From an uncultured Sphingomonas sp. (GTDB lineage: Bacteria; Pseudomonadota; Alphaproteobacteria; Sphingomonadales; Sphingomonadaceae): a DNA stretch of 64,000 nucleotides. The DNA lies in assembly GCF_936927845.1 (NCBI RefSeq), contig NZ_CAKZHV010000004.1:1-64000 (forward strand), given 5' to 3'. Shown here one piece after another: positions 40,827 to 48,469 of the stretch (its first letter is position 1; the number at the start of each line of letters is the position of its first letter). Both the position numbers and the translations under genes were made by a program. The notes under the pieces were generated by a model. That model was not told the origin of the DNA, ran no database searches, and saw only the letters and a list, made by a program, of their open reading frames with translations.

Positions 40827-41188
40827 ACACGATGACCATGCGCGTCGCGCGCGGCCCCGACGGCGAGCTGCGCCACGTGCCGACCCCCTTCGTGCCCAAG
40901 CCCGTCAAGGGCGCGAAGAAGGCGCGGCGGGTGCCCGATCCGATCAAGACCAACGGCGAGAGCGCGGCCGAGCAGATGAAGCTGCTGCTCGAGCGGCTGG
41001 AACGTCTGCACGAAGAGCGCAAGGGCATCAGCGATGACATCAAGGATGTCGAAGCCGAGGCACGCTCGCGCGGGTTCGATGCCGCGGCGCTGAACGCCAT
41101 TCGCAAGATCCGGCTCAAGGCAAAGGAGCAGTACCAGGAAGAGACCGCGGTGCTCGAGGTCTACATGCAATCGCTGGGCATGATCTGA
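40823..41188 (+). CDS. DUF2312/GapR-like nucleoid-associated protein
   Basis: 121 residues. From about residue 43, ESAAEQMKLLLERLERLHEERKGISDDIKDVEAEARSRGFDAAALNAIRKIRLK, then EEETAVLEVYMQSLGMI-like end, matches the DUF2312 family, whose founder GapR of Caulobacter encircles overtwisted DNA and stimulates type II topoisomerases during replication. The first 40 residues are a basic extension (VKGAKKARRVPDP). Placed just after the primase-helicase, it may manage supercoiling ahead of phage forks. Overlaps neighbours by ATGA and one base. Confidence 0.85.
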   Translation: MNTMTMRVARGPDGELRHVPTPFVPKPVKGAKKARRVPDPIKTNGESAAEQMKLLLERLERLHEERKGISDDIKDVEAEARSRGFDAAALNAIRKIRLKAKEQYQEETAVLEVYMQSLGMI

Positions 41189-41727
41189 TGCCCGGCGCCG
41201 CCCGCTTCTTCGCCGACCTCGCCACGCTGCATGTCGTCTCGCGCCACCTCCACGCCGCGCGCGCTGTCCAGTGCATCGCCGCGTTCGAGGCCGGCACGAT
41301 CACGAAAGAGCAGTCGATCGACGCCATGCGCATCACCCGCGCCATCGCGCGCGGCTGGGCGACCACGCTGCGCACCGGCCGGGCGCCCTTCGACTTGTGG
41401 GCGGGCGATCTGGGCGGCGCGTGGGATTACGAGCGCATCAAAACGCTGCAGGCGTTCGCCCGCGCCGCGCGCGCCAACGTCGACGCGGCACCAGGTGACG
41501 CCGAGCTCCTCGGCCTCGCCGACGCGATCGACGCGCTGATCCACCACGAAGCCGATTACCCGACCGCGCGCGTGCTGCTCACCGCCGACGTGCACGTCCC
41601 CTCGCTCGCCGCCCTGCCCGTCGACCTGCCGGCGCTGCCGGCCGGCGCGCTCGAGGCGGACGCGCAGCGGACCGCCCCACCTGCCCCCGATCGTCAACTG
41701 TCCCTCCAAGGAGCCGAAGCCGCATGA
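41188..41727 (+). CDS. Hypothetical phage protein
   Basis: 179 residues, largely helical (ARFFADLATLHVVSRHLHAARAVQCIAAFEAGTITKEQSIDAMRITRAIARGWATTLRTG) with a Pro/Ala-rich end. No recognised domain. It starts one base inside the GapR-like stop and overlaps the next gene by ATGA, so it belongs to the same early operon. Confidence 0.65.
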   Translation: MPGAARFFADLATLHVVSRHLHAARAVQCIAAFEAGTITKEQSIDAMRITRAIARGWATTLRTGRAPFDLWAGDLGGAWDYERIKTLQAFARAARANVDAAPGDAELLGLADAIDALIHHEADYPTARVLLTADVHVPSLAALPVDLPALPAGALEADAQRTAPPAPDRQLSLQGAEAA

Positions 41728-41855
41728 CCGATGCCACCACCGCCGCGCCCCGCTGGCGCACCTGGGCGAAGATCCTCCTCACGATCGTCATCACCATCAT
41801 CGCCGTGCCGTTCGTCCTCATGCAGCTGTTCGGCAGCGTCCAGGACCGCCGGTGA
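41724..41855 (+). CDS. Small membrane protein, 43 residues
   Basis: MTDATTAAPRWRTWAK then one hydrophobic helix (ILLTIVITIIAVPFVLMQLF) and GSVQDRR. Overlaps the previous gene by ATGA and the next by TGATG. Supported by the unbroken chain of overlapping genes. Function unknown. Confidence 0.6.
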   Translation: MTDATTAAPRWRTWAKILLTIVITIIAVPFVLMQLFGSVQDRR

Positions 41856-42028
41856 TGGCCTACGTCGCACCCGCTCGCGCGCGTGAGATCGAGATGGATC
41901 GCCTCGACGCGCTCTCCCGCCGACGCCAGCTCACCGACCGCGAAGCCGATCGCCTCGCCGAGCTGGCCTACCTGACCCAGCGCCGCGGCTGCCGCGTCCG
42001 CTACGCCCTTCGGAGCAACGCAGCATGA
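41855..42028 (+). CDS. Small basic protein, 57 residues
   Basis: Highly charged and Arg-rich: AREIEMDRLDALSRRRQLTDREADRLAELAYLTQRRGCRVRYALRSNAA. Two predicted helices; no family recognised. It overlaps the PAPS-reductase-like gene by ATGA. May bind nucleic acid. Confidence 0.6.
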   Translation: MAYVAPARAREIEMDRLDALSRRRQLTDREADRLAELAYLTQRRGCRVRYALRSNAA

Positions 42029-43188
42029 ACGGGACAGCTATTCTACCCAAAAGCACGAAGTCGCAGCACGCTGGGCGCGCTCGGGCGCAGCACTTCGTCA
42101 GCATCAGCGGCGGCAAGGATAGCACCGCGACCGCGTGCCTCGCGGTGGAACGCGCCGAGCGGACCGGCTTCACACCGCGGTTCCTGTTCGCCGACACCGG
42201 CAACGAGCACGATGTCACGCTCGAGCACGTCGAATATCTGGCGCGAACACTCGGGATCACGATCGAGACGGTTCGCGCCGACTTTTCCGGCCAGTTCGCC
42301 GCCCGTCGCACCGCCATTGCGCGCGACTGGCCGAAGGAGCTGCGCCGCAAACAACACACGGCCGAGTGCCGTGCGGCCTGCGAGGATCTCGCCTACGCCG
42401 AGAAGGCGCTTGTGCGCGAGGAGTGCGACTGCCCGATCAAGGTATCGCCGCCTGTGCCTGATCACCTAATCGCGCGCGCGGTCGAATTGATGCAGCCGAC
42501 CGGAAACCCGTTCCTCGACATGGCGATGCTGCATGGTCGTTTTCCCGGCACTAAATCGCGCTTCTGCACGACAGAGCTGAAGCTCGATCCGATGGACATG
42601 GTGAAGACGCCGATCCGTATGGCGGGTACGCCGGTGGTCGAGTGGGTTGGCGAGCGCGCGGACGAAAGCGCCGCCCGCGCCGCCAAGCCGACTATCGAGA
42701 TCAATCGCTGCAGCTGGCGCGCGCCGGCGGTCATCTACCGCCCGATCCACGGCTGGCACGTCCGCGAGGTGTTCGCGATTGCCAAGCGGCACGGTCTAAA
42801 GCCGAACCCGCTCTACCTCATGGGGATGGGCCGAGTCGGGTGCTTCTGCATCATGGCGCAAAAGGAAGAGGTGCGGCAGACTGCGCTGCGCTTCCCAGCC
42901 ACGATCGAGCGGATCGCCGAGTGGGAGGTGATCTGCGGCAACGTAGCGCGTCACGCCAACACATCGGTGGCGCTTGGCGAACGTGACGAGTTCGTGTCGT
43001 CGTTCCTCCCGACCGATAAGGTGCCACCCGACGAGCACGGCAAGATCCGCGCGACGATCCACCGTGCGGTCGAATGGTCGAAGACCAGCCGCGGCGGGCG
43101 CAACTTCGATCTGCTCAACCACCTGGACGAGATTGCGCCGGCCGAGCAGCGCCACGCATGCTCGAGCCAATACGGGCTGTGCGAATAG
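42025..43188 (+). CDS. PAPS reductase-like (adenine alpha-hydrolase, PP-loop) protein
   Basis: 387 residues. FVSISGGKDSTATACLAVER (residues 24-43) is the PP-loop of the PAPS reductase/ATP sulfurylase superfamily, followed by FLFADTGNEHDVTLEHVEYLA. Several Cys are clustered: EECDCPIK, SRFCTTELKL and GRVGCFCIMAQKEEV, which could hold an iron-sulfur cluster as in DndC. In cells such proteins activate sulfate or thiolate DNA or tRNA. No dnd or cys genes are nearby. A DNA-modification or sulfur-transfer role is possible; the start overlaps the preceding gene by four bases. Confidence 0.8.
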   Translation: MNGTAILPKSTKSQHAGRARAQHFVSISGGKDSTATACLAVERAERTGFTPRFLFADTGNEHDVTLEHVEYLARTLGITIETVRADFSGQFAARRTAIARDWPKELRRKQHTAECRAACEDLAYAEKALVREECDCPIKVSPPVPDHLIARAVELMQPTGNPFLDMAMLHGRFPGTKSRFCTTELKLDPMDMVKTPIRMAGTPVVEWVGERADESAARAAKPTIEINRCSWRAPAVIYRPIHGWHVREVFAIAKRHGLKPNPLYLMGMGRVGCFCIMAQKEEVRQTALRFPATIERIAEWEVICGNVARHANTSVALGERDEFVSSFLPTDKVPPDEHGKIRATIHRAVEWSKTSRGGRNFDLLNHLDEIAPAEQRHACSSQYGLCE

Positions 43189-44174
43189 TGCCGATCAAGC
43201 CCGAGAACCGTGCCCGCTACCCGCACGACTGGTCGGCGATCTCGCTGCGCATTCGCAAGGAGCGCGCGGGCGACCAGTGCGAGTGCCAGGGCGAGTGCGG
43301 TCACGATCATGCCGGCCGCTGCAGCGAGCGTAATGGCGAGCCGCACAGCGTGACCGGCAGCAAGGTGGTGCTGACCGTCGCGCACCTGGATGACACGCCC
43401 GAGCACTGCGCCGACGACAACTTGCGCGCCATGTGCCAGCGCTGCCACCTCGCCTACGATCGCGACACGCACATCGCCAACCTGCGCGAGACGCTGTCGC
43501 GCCGGCGAATTGAGGCAGCGCGCAATCACGAGCTGTTCGACGGTTCGCCGCTTGGCGCGCGGACTCGCCCGACGCGTGTCGTTCCCGCGCCACCGCTCAC
43601 GCCCGCGGCCGACTGGCCCTTCGGCGCGCTGCAGCCGGGCAGGTATGGTGTCATCCTCGCCGATCCGCCGTGGCGCTTCCTCAACCGGTCGGTGAAAGGC
43701 GAGGTCAAGAACCCCGTCGCGCATTACGCCTGCATGTCGATTGAACAGCTCGCCACGCTGCCGGTTGCTCGCCTCGCAGCGGCCGACTGCGCGCTGATCA
43801 TGTGGGCGACCGCGCCGCTGCTCGACCGCGCGATTGAGCTGATGCGCGCATGGGGCTTCACCTTCAAATCGGCCGGCGCCTGGGCGAAACAGTCGAAGAC
43901 CGGCGGTCGCTGGGCGTTCGGCACCGGCTACGTCTTCCGCTCCGCGGCCGAGTTCTACCTCGTCGGCACGATCGGCAAGCCTCGCGTGCTGTCGCGCTCG
44001 ATCCGCAACCTGGTCGCGGCACCGGTGCGCGAACACAGCCGCAAGCCCGACCAGCTCCACGCCGATCTCGAGCAGCTCTACGCCGGTCCCCGCGCCGAGC
44101 TTTTCGCGCGCCAGCAGCGCGACGGCTGGGACGTATGGGGCAACGAGACCGGAAAGTTTCAGGAGCACGCGTGA
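43188..44174 (+). CDS. HNH-like nuclease domain fused to MT-A70 adenine methyltransferase
   Basis: 328 residues from the GTG overlapping the previous stop (TAGTG), giving PIKPENRARYPHDWSAISLRIRKERAG, a usual HNH-protein start; an ATG at 43158 is the alternative. Residues 20-110 carry Cys/His pairs ending in VAHLDDTPEHCADDNLRAMCQRCHLAYD, an HNH-type zinc-finger pattern. From about residue 145, GRYGVILADPPWRF holds the DPPW motif of MT-A70 N6-adenine methyltransferases, and FRSAAEFYLVGTIGKPRVL and EHSRKPDQLHADLEQLY continue the family. The two parts are usually separate proteins. Confidence 0.82.
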   Translation: MPIKPENRARYPHDWSAISLRIRKERAGDQCECQGECGHDHAGRCSERNGEPHSVTGSKVVLTVAHLDDTPEHCADDNLRAMCQRCHLAYDRDTHIANLRETLSRRRIEAARNHELFDGSPLGARTRPTRVVPAPPLTPAADWPFGALQPGRYGVILADPPWRFLNRSVKGEVKNPVAHYACMSIEQLATLPVARLAAADCALIMWATAPLLDRAIELMRAWGFTFKSAGAWAKQSKTGGRWAFGTGYVFRSAAEFYLVGTIGKPRVLSRSIRNLVAAPVREHSRKPDQLHADLEQLYAGPRAELFARQQRDGWDVWGNETGKFQEHA

Positions 44175-44494
44175 CCACCGCTCGCCCTTTCACACCGGAG
44201 AGCCTCGGCGAGCGCTGGGGTTGCAGCCCCGACAAGGTCCGCAGGATGTATAAGGCGGGCGAGATCGAAGGCTTCCGCCTTGGCAAACTGATTCGCATCC
44301 CGGCCGATGCGGTCGAGAGGTTCGAATGTCAGAATACCGGATCGCCTTATACCGACAGTCCCTCGCCCTCATCTACACCGACGCCGAACGAGGACGCGTT
44401 CGCATCTCGCTTGGCACGAATGACCGAGGCCTTGCCGAGGCTCGCGCTCGTGACATCTGGCAGCAGCGACACAAGCCCGCTTCCGAACGGGTAG
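44171..44494 (+). CDS. Excisionase-like small HTH protein
   Basis: 107 residues from GTG overlapping the previous stop. FTPESLGERWGCSPDKVRRMYKAGEIEGFRLGKLIRIPADAVERFE is a winged MerR-type helix-turn-helix of the excisionase (HTH_17) kind. The rest is Ser/Pro/Thr-rich and low complexity. Its last 169 bases overlap the integrase gene in another frame. Position before int supports a directionality-factor role. Confidence 0.72.
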   Translation: MTTARPFTPESLGERWGCSPDKVRRMYKAGEIEGFRLGKLIRIPADAVERFECQNTGSPYTDSPSPSSTPTPNEDAFASRLARMTEALPRLALVTSGSSDTSPLPNG

Positions 44495-45297
44495 AGGATT
44501 TGTGGACCGCGTATGTCGCCGATCGGAAGAAGGTGGTGGCGCGAGGCGAGCGGTTCGCGGGTCTATGGAAGGTGCTCGGTCCCCACTTTGGTCACCGCCT
44601 CGGCCGCGCAATCACGCGCGACGATTGCCGGGAGTACCACAAGGCGCGGATCGCGGCGAAGCGGACGAACAGCACAGTTAAGACCGAGCTGGAATTCCTG
44701 CGCGCTTGCCTGCGCCATCGCTACGGCGATGCTGCGCCCGGCCTGTGGCTCCCACCTGAAAGCGCACCGCGCGACCGCTACCTGACACGCGCCGAGCTGG
44801 CGAAGCTGCTCGACGCCGTCGAGACACCTCACGTCCGCCTCTACGTCATCCTCGCTGCCACGACCGGCGCGCGCATGACGGCCATCCTCGATCTCACCTG
44901 GGATCGCGTCGACCTCGACCGCGGCACTGTCGATTTCCGCCCCGCCGGGCGCCACCAGACCAACAAGCGCCGCACCGTCGTGCCGCTCAACACCCGCGCA
45001 CGCGCCGCGCTCGAGGAGGCGAAGAAGGGTGCGTTGACGGACTATGTGATCGAGTACGCCGGCGAGCAGATCAAGAGCGTGCGCAAGGCGATCACCCGCG
45101 CCGGCGAGCGCGTCGGCATACCTTGCTCGCCGCACGTCTTCCGCCACTCGGCCGGCGTGTGGATGGCCGAAGCCGACGTGCCCATGCAGAAGATCGCGCA
45201 ATACCTCGGTCACACGTCGACCCGCGTCACCGAGCGCACCTACGCCCGCTACAGCCCCAGCTTCATGCGCGACGCAAGCGCCGCGCTCGACTTCTAA
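44326..45297 (+). CDS. int: Tyrosine recombinase integrase
   Basis: 323 residues. The N-terminal SAM-like core-binding domain covers about 45-135. The catalytic domain keeps Arg in TTGARMTAILDL (near 181), the HxxR box in SPHVFRHSAGVW (near 270), the next His in YLGHTSTRVTERTY and the Tyr nucleophile in TYARYSP. It reads toward attR, 615 bases away, with one opposing cargo gene between. It should act on the 47-bp tRNA-Val core. The start overlaps the excisionase gene deeply, but no later start gives a full domain. Confidence 0.93.
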   Translation: MSEYRIALYRQSLALIYTDAERGRVRISLGTNDRGLAEARARDIWQQRHKPASERVEDLWTAYVADRKKVVARGERFAGLWKVLGPHFGHRLGRAITRDDCREYHKARIAAKRTNSTVKTELEFLRACLRHRYGDAAPGLWLPPESAPRDRYLTRAELAKLLDAVETPHVRLYVILAATTGARMTAILDLTWDRVDLDRGTVDFRPAGRHQTNKRRTVVPLNTRARAALEEAKKGALTDYVIEYAGEQIKSVRKAITRAGERVGIPCSPHVFRHSAGVWMAEADVPMQKIAQYLGHTSTRVTERTYARYSPSFMRDASAALDF

Positions 45298-45313
45298 TCC
45301 AGCGGTGCTCCGA

Positions 45314-45820
45314 TCAGAGCACCGCCGCGATCTCCTTTATGATGGCAGAGCACTGGCACACGAAGTCGCGATTAGCGTCAACCAGGCGGAGGCCTTCAGA
45401 CACGTCGCCTTCATCGAAGAATGGCTGACCGCGATCCTTGACGGTGAACGGCAACGCGGCACGCTTTGCGAGCAGGCGCTCGTAGCTTCTGCCGTGGCCG
45501 TGCTTCAGTACGTTAATTGCATCGCGGTAATCCACAAACCGATCGGCAAGCTCGTCGTAGCCGGTCGCGCGCAAGTGGCGATCCAGTTTCCCGAACGTGT
45601 CACCCCAACCCTTGTGCTGTTGAAGCACCCCCTCAAACGCCTGGATCGCGCCTATTGCAACGATCGATCGCTGCATGCTGACCATGCGAAGCGCATTGAT
45701 GTCGCGATTCGCTGCTCCAGTTTGCAGGTTCTCAACCGCTCTCGCCTCCGCTTCGTCAGCATGCTGCATCGTAAAGTCGACGGCCCGCTCGATCAGCGCA
45801 TATTCGGATGTGATCAACAC
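45314..45820 (-). CDS. Cargo protein beside attR, unknown function
   Basis: 168 residues, mostly helical: EYALIERAVDFTMQHADEAEARAVENLQTG, AIGAIQAFEGVLQQHKGWGDTFGKLDRHL, FVDYRDAINVLKHGHGRSYERLLAKRAALPF. The last block recalls HEPN-like helical proteins but the R-x4-6-H spacing is not met, so no assignment is made. It opposes the integrase, is less GC-rich than its neighbours, and sits between int and att, where defence or conversion genes often lie. Confidence 0.65.
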   Translation of the reverse strand: MLITSEYALIERAVDFTMQHADEAEARAVENLQTGAANRDINALRMVSMQRSIVAIGAIQAFEGVLQQHKGWGDTFGKLDRHLRATGYDELADRFVDYRDAINVLKHGHGRSYERLLAKRAALPFTVKDRGQPFFDEGDVSEGLRLVDANRDFVCQCSAIIKEIAAVL

Positions 45821-45859
45821 AGCTCCTGCCCGCCTATTGGACCTGTTGCGGCTCGTGCT

Positions 45860-45887
45860 GGTTCAACTGAACCACCGAACCACTCGG
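45860..45887. repeat. tRNA T-arm-like repeat inside attR
   Basis: GGTTCA-AC-TGAACC then ACCGAACCACTCGG, in the same orientation as the copy at 10971-11000, from which it differs by a few bases. It lies 25 bases from the attR core. Confidence 0.55.
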
Positions 45888-45912
45888 GAAATGCTGCTAA
45901 ACGATTGTTTTT

Positions 45913-45959
45913 ATGGTGGGCGCTGACGGGTTCGAACCGCCGACCTACTCGGTGTAAAC
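45913..45959. repeat. attR, 47-bp core shared with attL
   Basis: Identical to 10831-10877. It covers tRNA positions 30-76 including the anticodon, T-arm, acceptor 3' strand and CCA. Integration replaced the host 3' part with the phage copy and left the tRNA whole. Confidence 0.95.
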
Positions 45960-45988
45960 GAGCCGCTCTACCAGCTGAGCTAAGCGCC
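45913..45988 (-). tRNA. tRNA-Val (anticodon UAC)
   Basis: 76 bases on the minus strand. The acceptor stem pairs GGGCGCT with AGCGCCC; the D arm is GCTCAGCTGGTAGAGC; the anticodon stem CTCG/CGAG encloses TTTACAC, giving anticodon TAC with T33; the T arm carries GGTTCGAACC. Discriminator A and CCA are encoded. The 3' 47 bases are phage-derived but unchanged in sequence. Confidence 0.95.
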
Positions 45989-46100
45989 CGTCGCATCGGC
46001 GACTTGGGAAAGGCGCGTCTACGGCGACATGCGCCGCTTCGCAATCCCCGGAACGTCCGCGGACACGCCGTCGTTGATCGGCGAGCAGAGGAGTTTCGCG

Positions 46101-46262
46101 ATGAACGACGATCCGGTGAAGCCGACGACTGAGACCGAGGGCCCAAATCTGTCCACCGAGCACCAGCGTGAGGGCGACGCGCGCCGTCCCAATGACACGC
46201 TCGACAAGGGGCAACCGAACGAAGAGCATATTCCGCGCAAATCCTCGCTGCTCGGCGACTGA
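46101..46262 (+). CDS. Small hydrophilic protein of unknown function
   Basis: 53 residues from an ATG preceded by AGAGGAG at good spacing. The sequence MNDDPVKPTTETEGPNLSTEHQREGDARRPNDTLDKGQPNE is acidic, hydrophilic and likely disordered. The frame extends upstream but the ribosome site fixes this start. It is the first host gene right of the prophage. Confidence 0.6.
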   Translation: MNDDPVKPTTETEGPNLSTEHQREGDARRPNDTLDKGQPNEEHIPRKSSLLGD

Positions 46263-46363
46263 CCGCCAATGTCCAGCGGCAGGCGCACGTGCTAACGGTC
46301 GCGTCAGGCCTATAACGTTCGCGTAAGGCTTTGTGGTTACACGGGCTCTTCGAGGAGGAGCTG

Positions 46364-48442
46364 GTGCGATTATCGATTGCCGCCCGCGTGTCAATCGCCT
46401 GCACAACCGTCGTTGTGCTGGGGATTGCACTGTTGCTGGCGGGCCTAGCGGTCAGCGAAAAGGTCCATGACGCCGATCAGCGTATCGTTTCGTTGAGCGA
46501 GGCACTGCATAGTCAGGACCGGCACGACCGCGCACAGCGCCACCTGCGGCTGAACATCGGCGATACGACCCGCGCCGCCGAGCGCGGCGCCGCGATCCCT
46601 GACGCGCGCTGGGCCGCGCTGCTCGCACAGGCGCGCGCGTTCGCCGCATTGCCCGTCACCTTTCCCGATCACGATAGCGAGCGCGAAACCGAGCTGATCG
46701 CGCATACGCGCGACCTATCGGATCGCTTCGCCGCGCTGTCGATCCACGTGCTGACGGTCGCGCGAACGCGGCCAAGGATGATCGGGCGCACGATGCCCAG
46801 CTTCGTTGCATCGTTGCGCGAGCTTGAGGCAAGCCGTGCGCGTACCCGCGAAGCGCTGACGCTCGCAATCATGCAGGCCGCCGAGCGCAACGGGCGGGAA
46901 AGCCGGCACAGCATCCTGCAGGTCCTGATTGGCGGCTTCGTTATCCTGCTGATCATCAGCGCCATGTCGACGTGGTTGCGCCAGCGTCTGCTGAAACCGA
47001 TCACGCTCATCGCCCAACGACTGCGTGATTTCGGCGCGGGCGGTGACGATGCCGACGTTCCGGGGACCGTGCGCGGTGACGAACTGGGCGACCTGGCGCG
47101 CGGGCTTACCGAGTATCGCGGCGCCGTCGAGAGCCGCCGTGTCGCCGAACGTCGCGCCGATTTCCTGGCACACCACGACATGCTGACCGGGCTTGCCAAC
47201 CGACTGTTGTTCGAGAACCGGCTCGCGCACGAACTGACGCGCAGCGCGCGCACGGGCGACACGATCGCGGTCATCGTGGTTGACCTGGACGGGTTCAAGG
47301 CGATCAACGATCGTTACGGTCACGCCGGCGGCGACCGGGCATTGAAGCGAGCGGGTGAGCTGCTGTCTCGCTGCGCGCGCAACGACGATCTGGTCGCGCG
47401 CATGGGCGGCGACGAGTTCGCGATCGTGCAGGTGGCACAAGCGCAGCCCGCCGCTGCCGAGGCACTGCTGTCGCGCATCTACAAAGAGGCTGATCGCGCC
47501 GACAGCGGCGATGATGCGCCCGCGATCCGCCTGAGCGCGGGCGTCGCCTTGTCGGAGCCGGGACAGCGCGGCGACGAATTGTACGAGCTCGCCGACCTGG
47601 CGCTTTACCGCGCGAAGGCCGATGGGCGCCACACCGCGCGCTTCTTCAACAAGCATCTGCGCGAAGAGGAAAGCCTGCGCCTACGGCTCGCACGCGACTT
47701 GGAGCAGGCGATCGCGACCGATCAATTGTATCTGGTCTTTCAACCCATCGCCGACGCCGGCAGCTTGCGCGTCACGGGGCACGAAGCATTGCTGCGCTGG
47801 CGACACCCGGTGTTGGGTGAGATCGGACCCGACACGTTCATCCCCATCGCCGAATCGTCCGGGCTGATCGCGCCGATCGGCGCCTGGGTCATCGACCATG
47901 CGCTGGCCGCGGCGGCGAGTTGGCCCGACACGCTGTCGCTCGCGATCAACCTGTCGCCGCTGCAGTTCCGCACCGGTGGTCTGGCCGACGACCTGCGCCG
48001 TGCCGCGCAGGCACACGGCGTTGCATTGACGCGGCTGGAATTGGAAGTGACCGAGAGCGCGACGTTGCTCGGTTACCAGCGGGACGAGGTGCTCGCGACG
48101 CTGAAAGCATTACAGGCCGATGGCGCACGCGTGGTGATGGACGATTTCGGCACCGGTCACTCGTCCTTGAGCAACCTCAAGGATTTCGCGTTCAACAAGA
48201 TCAAGATCGACCGCAGCTTCATCGCCGCAATGGGCGATCACCCGCCCTCCGCCTCGATCGTGCGCGCGATCATCGGACTGGGCAAAAGCCTGAAGCTGAC
48301 GATCGTCGCAGAGGGCGTGGAGACAGACGCGCAGTTAGCTCGGCTGCGGCGCTGGGGCTGCGACCAGGTACAAGGGTATCTGATAGGCCGCCCTGCACGC
48401 GAAATTCTGTCGGGCGCCGAACACACGCGAATCACCGCATAG
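46364..48442 (+). CDS. Membrane GGDEF-EAL protein (cyclic di-GMP turnover)
   Basis: 692 residues from a GTG preceded by GAGGAGGAG. One membrane helix (about 8-30), a periplasmic helical sensor (30-180), a second helix (about 188-208) and a HAMP-like linker lead to the GGDEF domain, with RMGGDEFAIV near 348, and the EAL domain with GHEALLRWRHP near 472, ESATLL, and DDFGTGHSSLSNLKDF. Both signature motifs are intact, so it could make and break c-di-GMP; the direction is usually set by the sensor. An RxxD inhibitory site was not clearly identified. Confidence 0.92.
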   Translation: MRLSIAARVSIACTTVVVLGIALLLAGLAVSEKVHDADQRIVSLSEALHSQDRHDRAQRHLRLNIGDTTRAAERGAAIPDARWAALLAQARAFAALPVTFPDHDSERETELIAHTRDLSDRFAALSIHVLTVARTRPRMIGRTMPSFVASLRELEASRARTREALTLAIMQAAERNGRESRHSILQVLIGGFVILLIISAMSTWLRQRLLKPITLIAQRLRDFGAGGDDADVPGTVRGDELGDLARGLTEYRGAVESRRVAERRADFLAHHDMLTGLANRLLFENRLAHELTRSARTGDTIAVIVVDLDGFKAINDRYGHAGGDRALKRAGELLSRCARNDDLVARMGGDEFAIVQVAQAQPAAAEALLSRIYKEADRADSGDDAPAIRLSAGVALSEPGQRGDELYELADLALYRAKADGRHTARFFNKHLREEESLRLRLARDLEQAIATDQLYLVFQPIADAGSLRVTGHEALLRWRHPVLGEIGPDTFIPIAESSGLIAPIGAWVIDHALAAAASWPDTLSLAINLSPLQFRTGGLADDLRRAAQAHGVALTRLELEVTESATLLGYQRDEVLATLKALQADGARVVMDDFGTGHSSLSNLKDFAFNKIKIDRSFIAAMGDHPPSASIVRAIIGLGKSLKLTIVAEGVETDAQLARLRRWGCDQVQGYLIGRPAREILSGAEHTRITA

Positions 48443-48469
48443 ATCGAGCCAGATCGGCGGCCGGTTCAA

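Larger units (their letters stand above)
10831..45959. mobile_element. P2-like prophage, apparently complete, integrated in tRNA-Val
   Basis: The element is bounded by a perfect 47-bp direct repeat and is 35,082 bp long as a circle with one repeat copy. It carries recognisable homologues of P2 Q, P, O, N, M, L, X, holin, lysozyme, Rz/Rz1, R, S, J, I, H, V, W, FI, FII, E, E', T, U, D and Ogr, plus repressor, replication, excisionase and integrase genes and a probable cos site. No frameshift or truncation was seen in any of these. Replication (primase-helicase) and accessory genes are unlike P2, so the element is mosaic. Confidence 0.95.
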
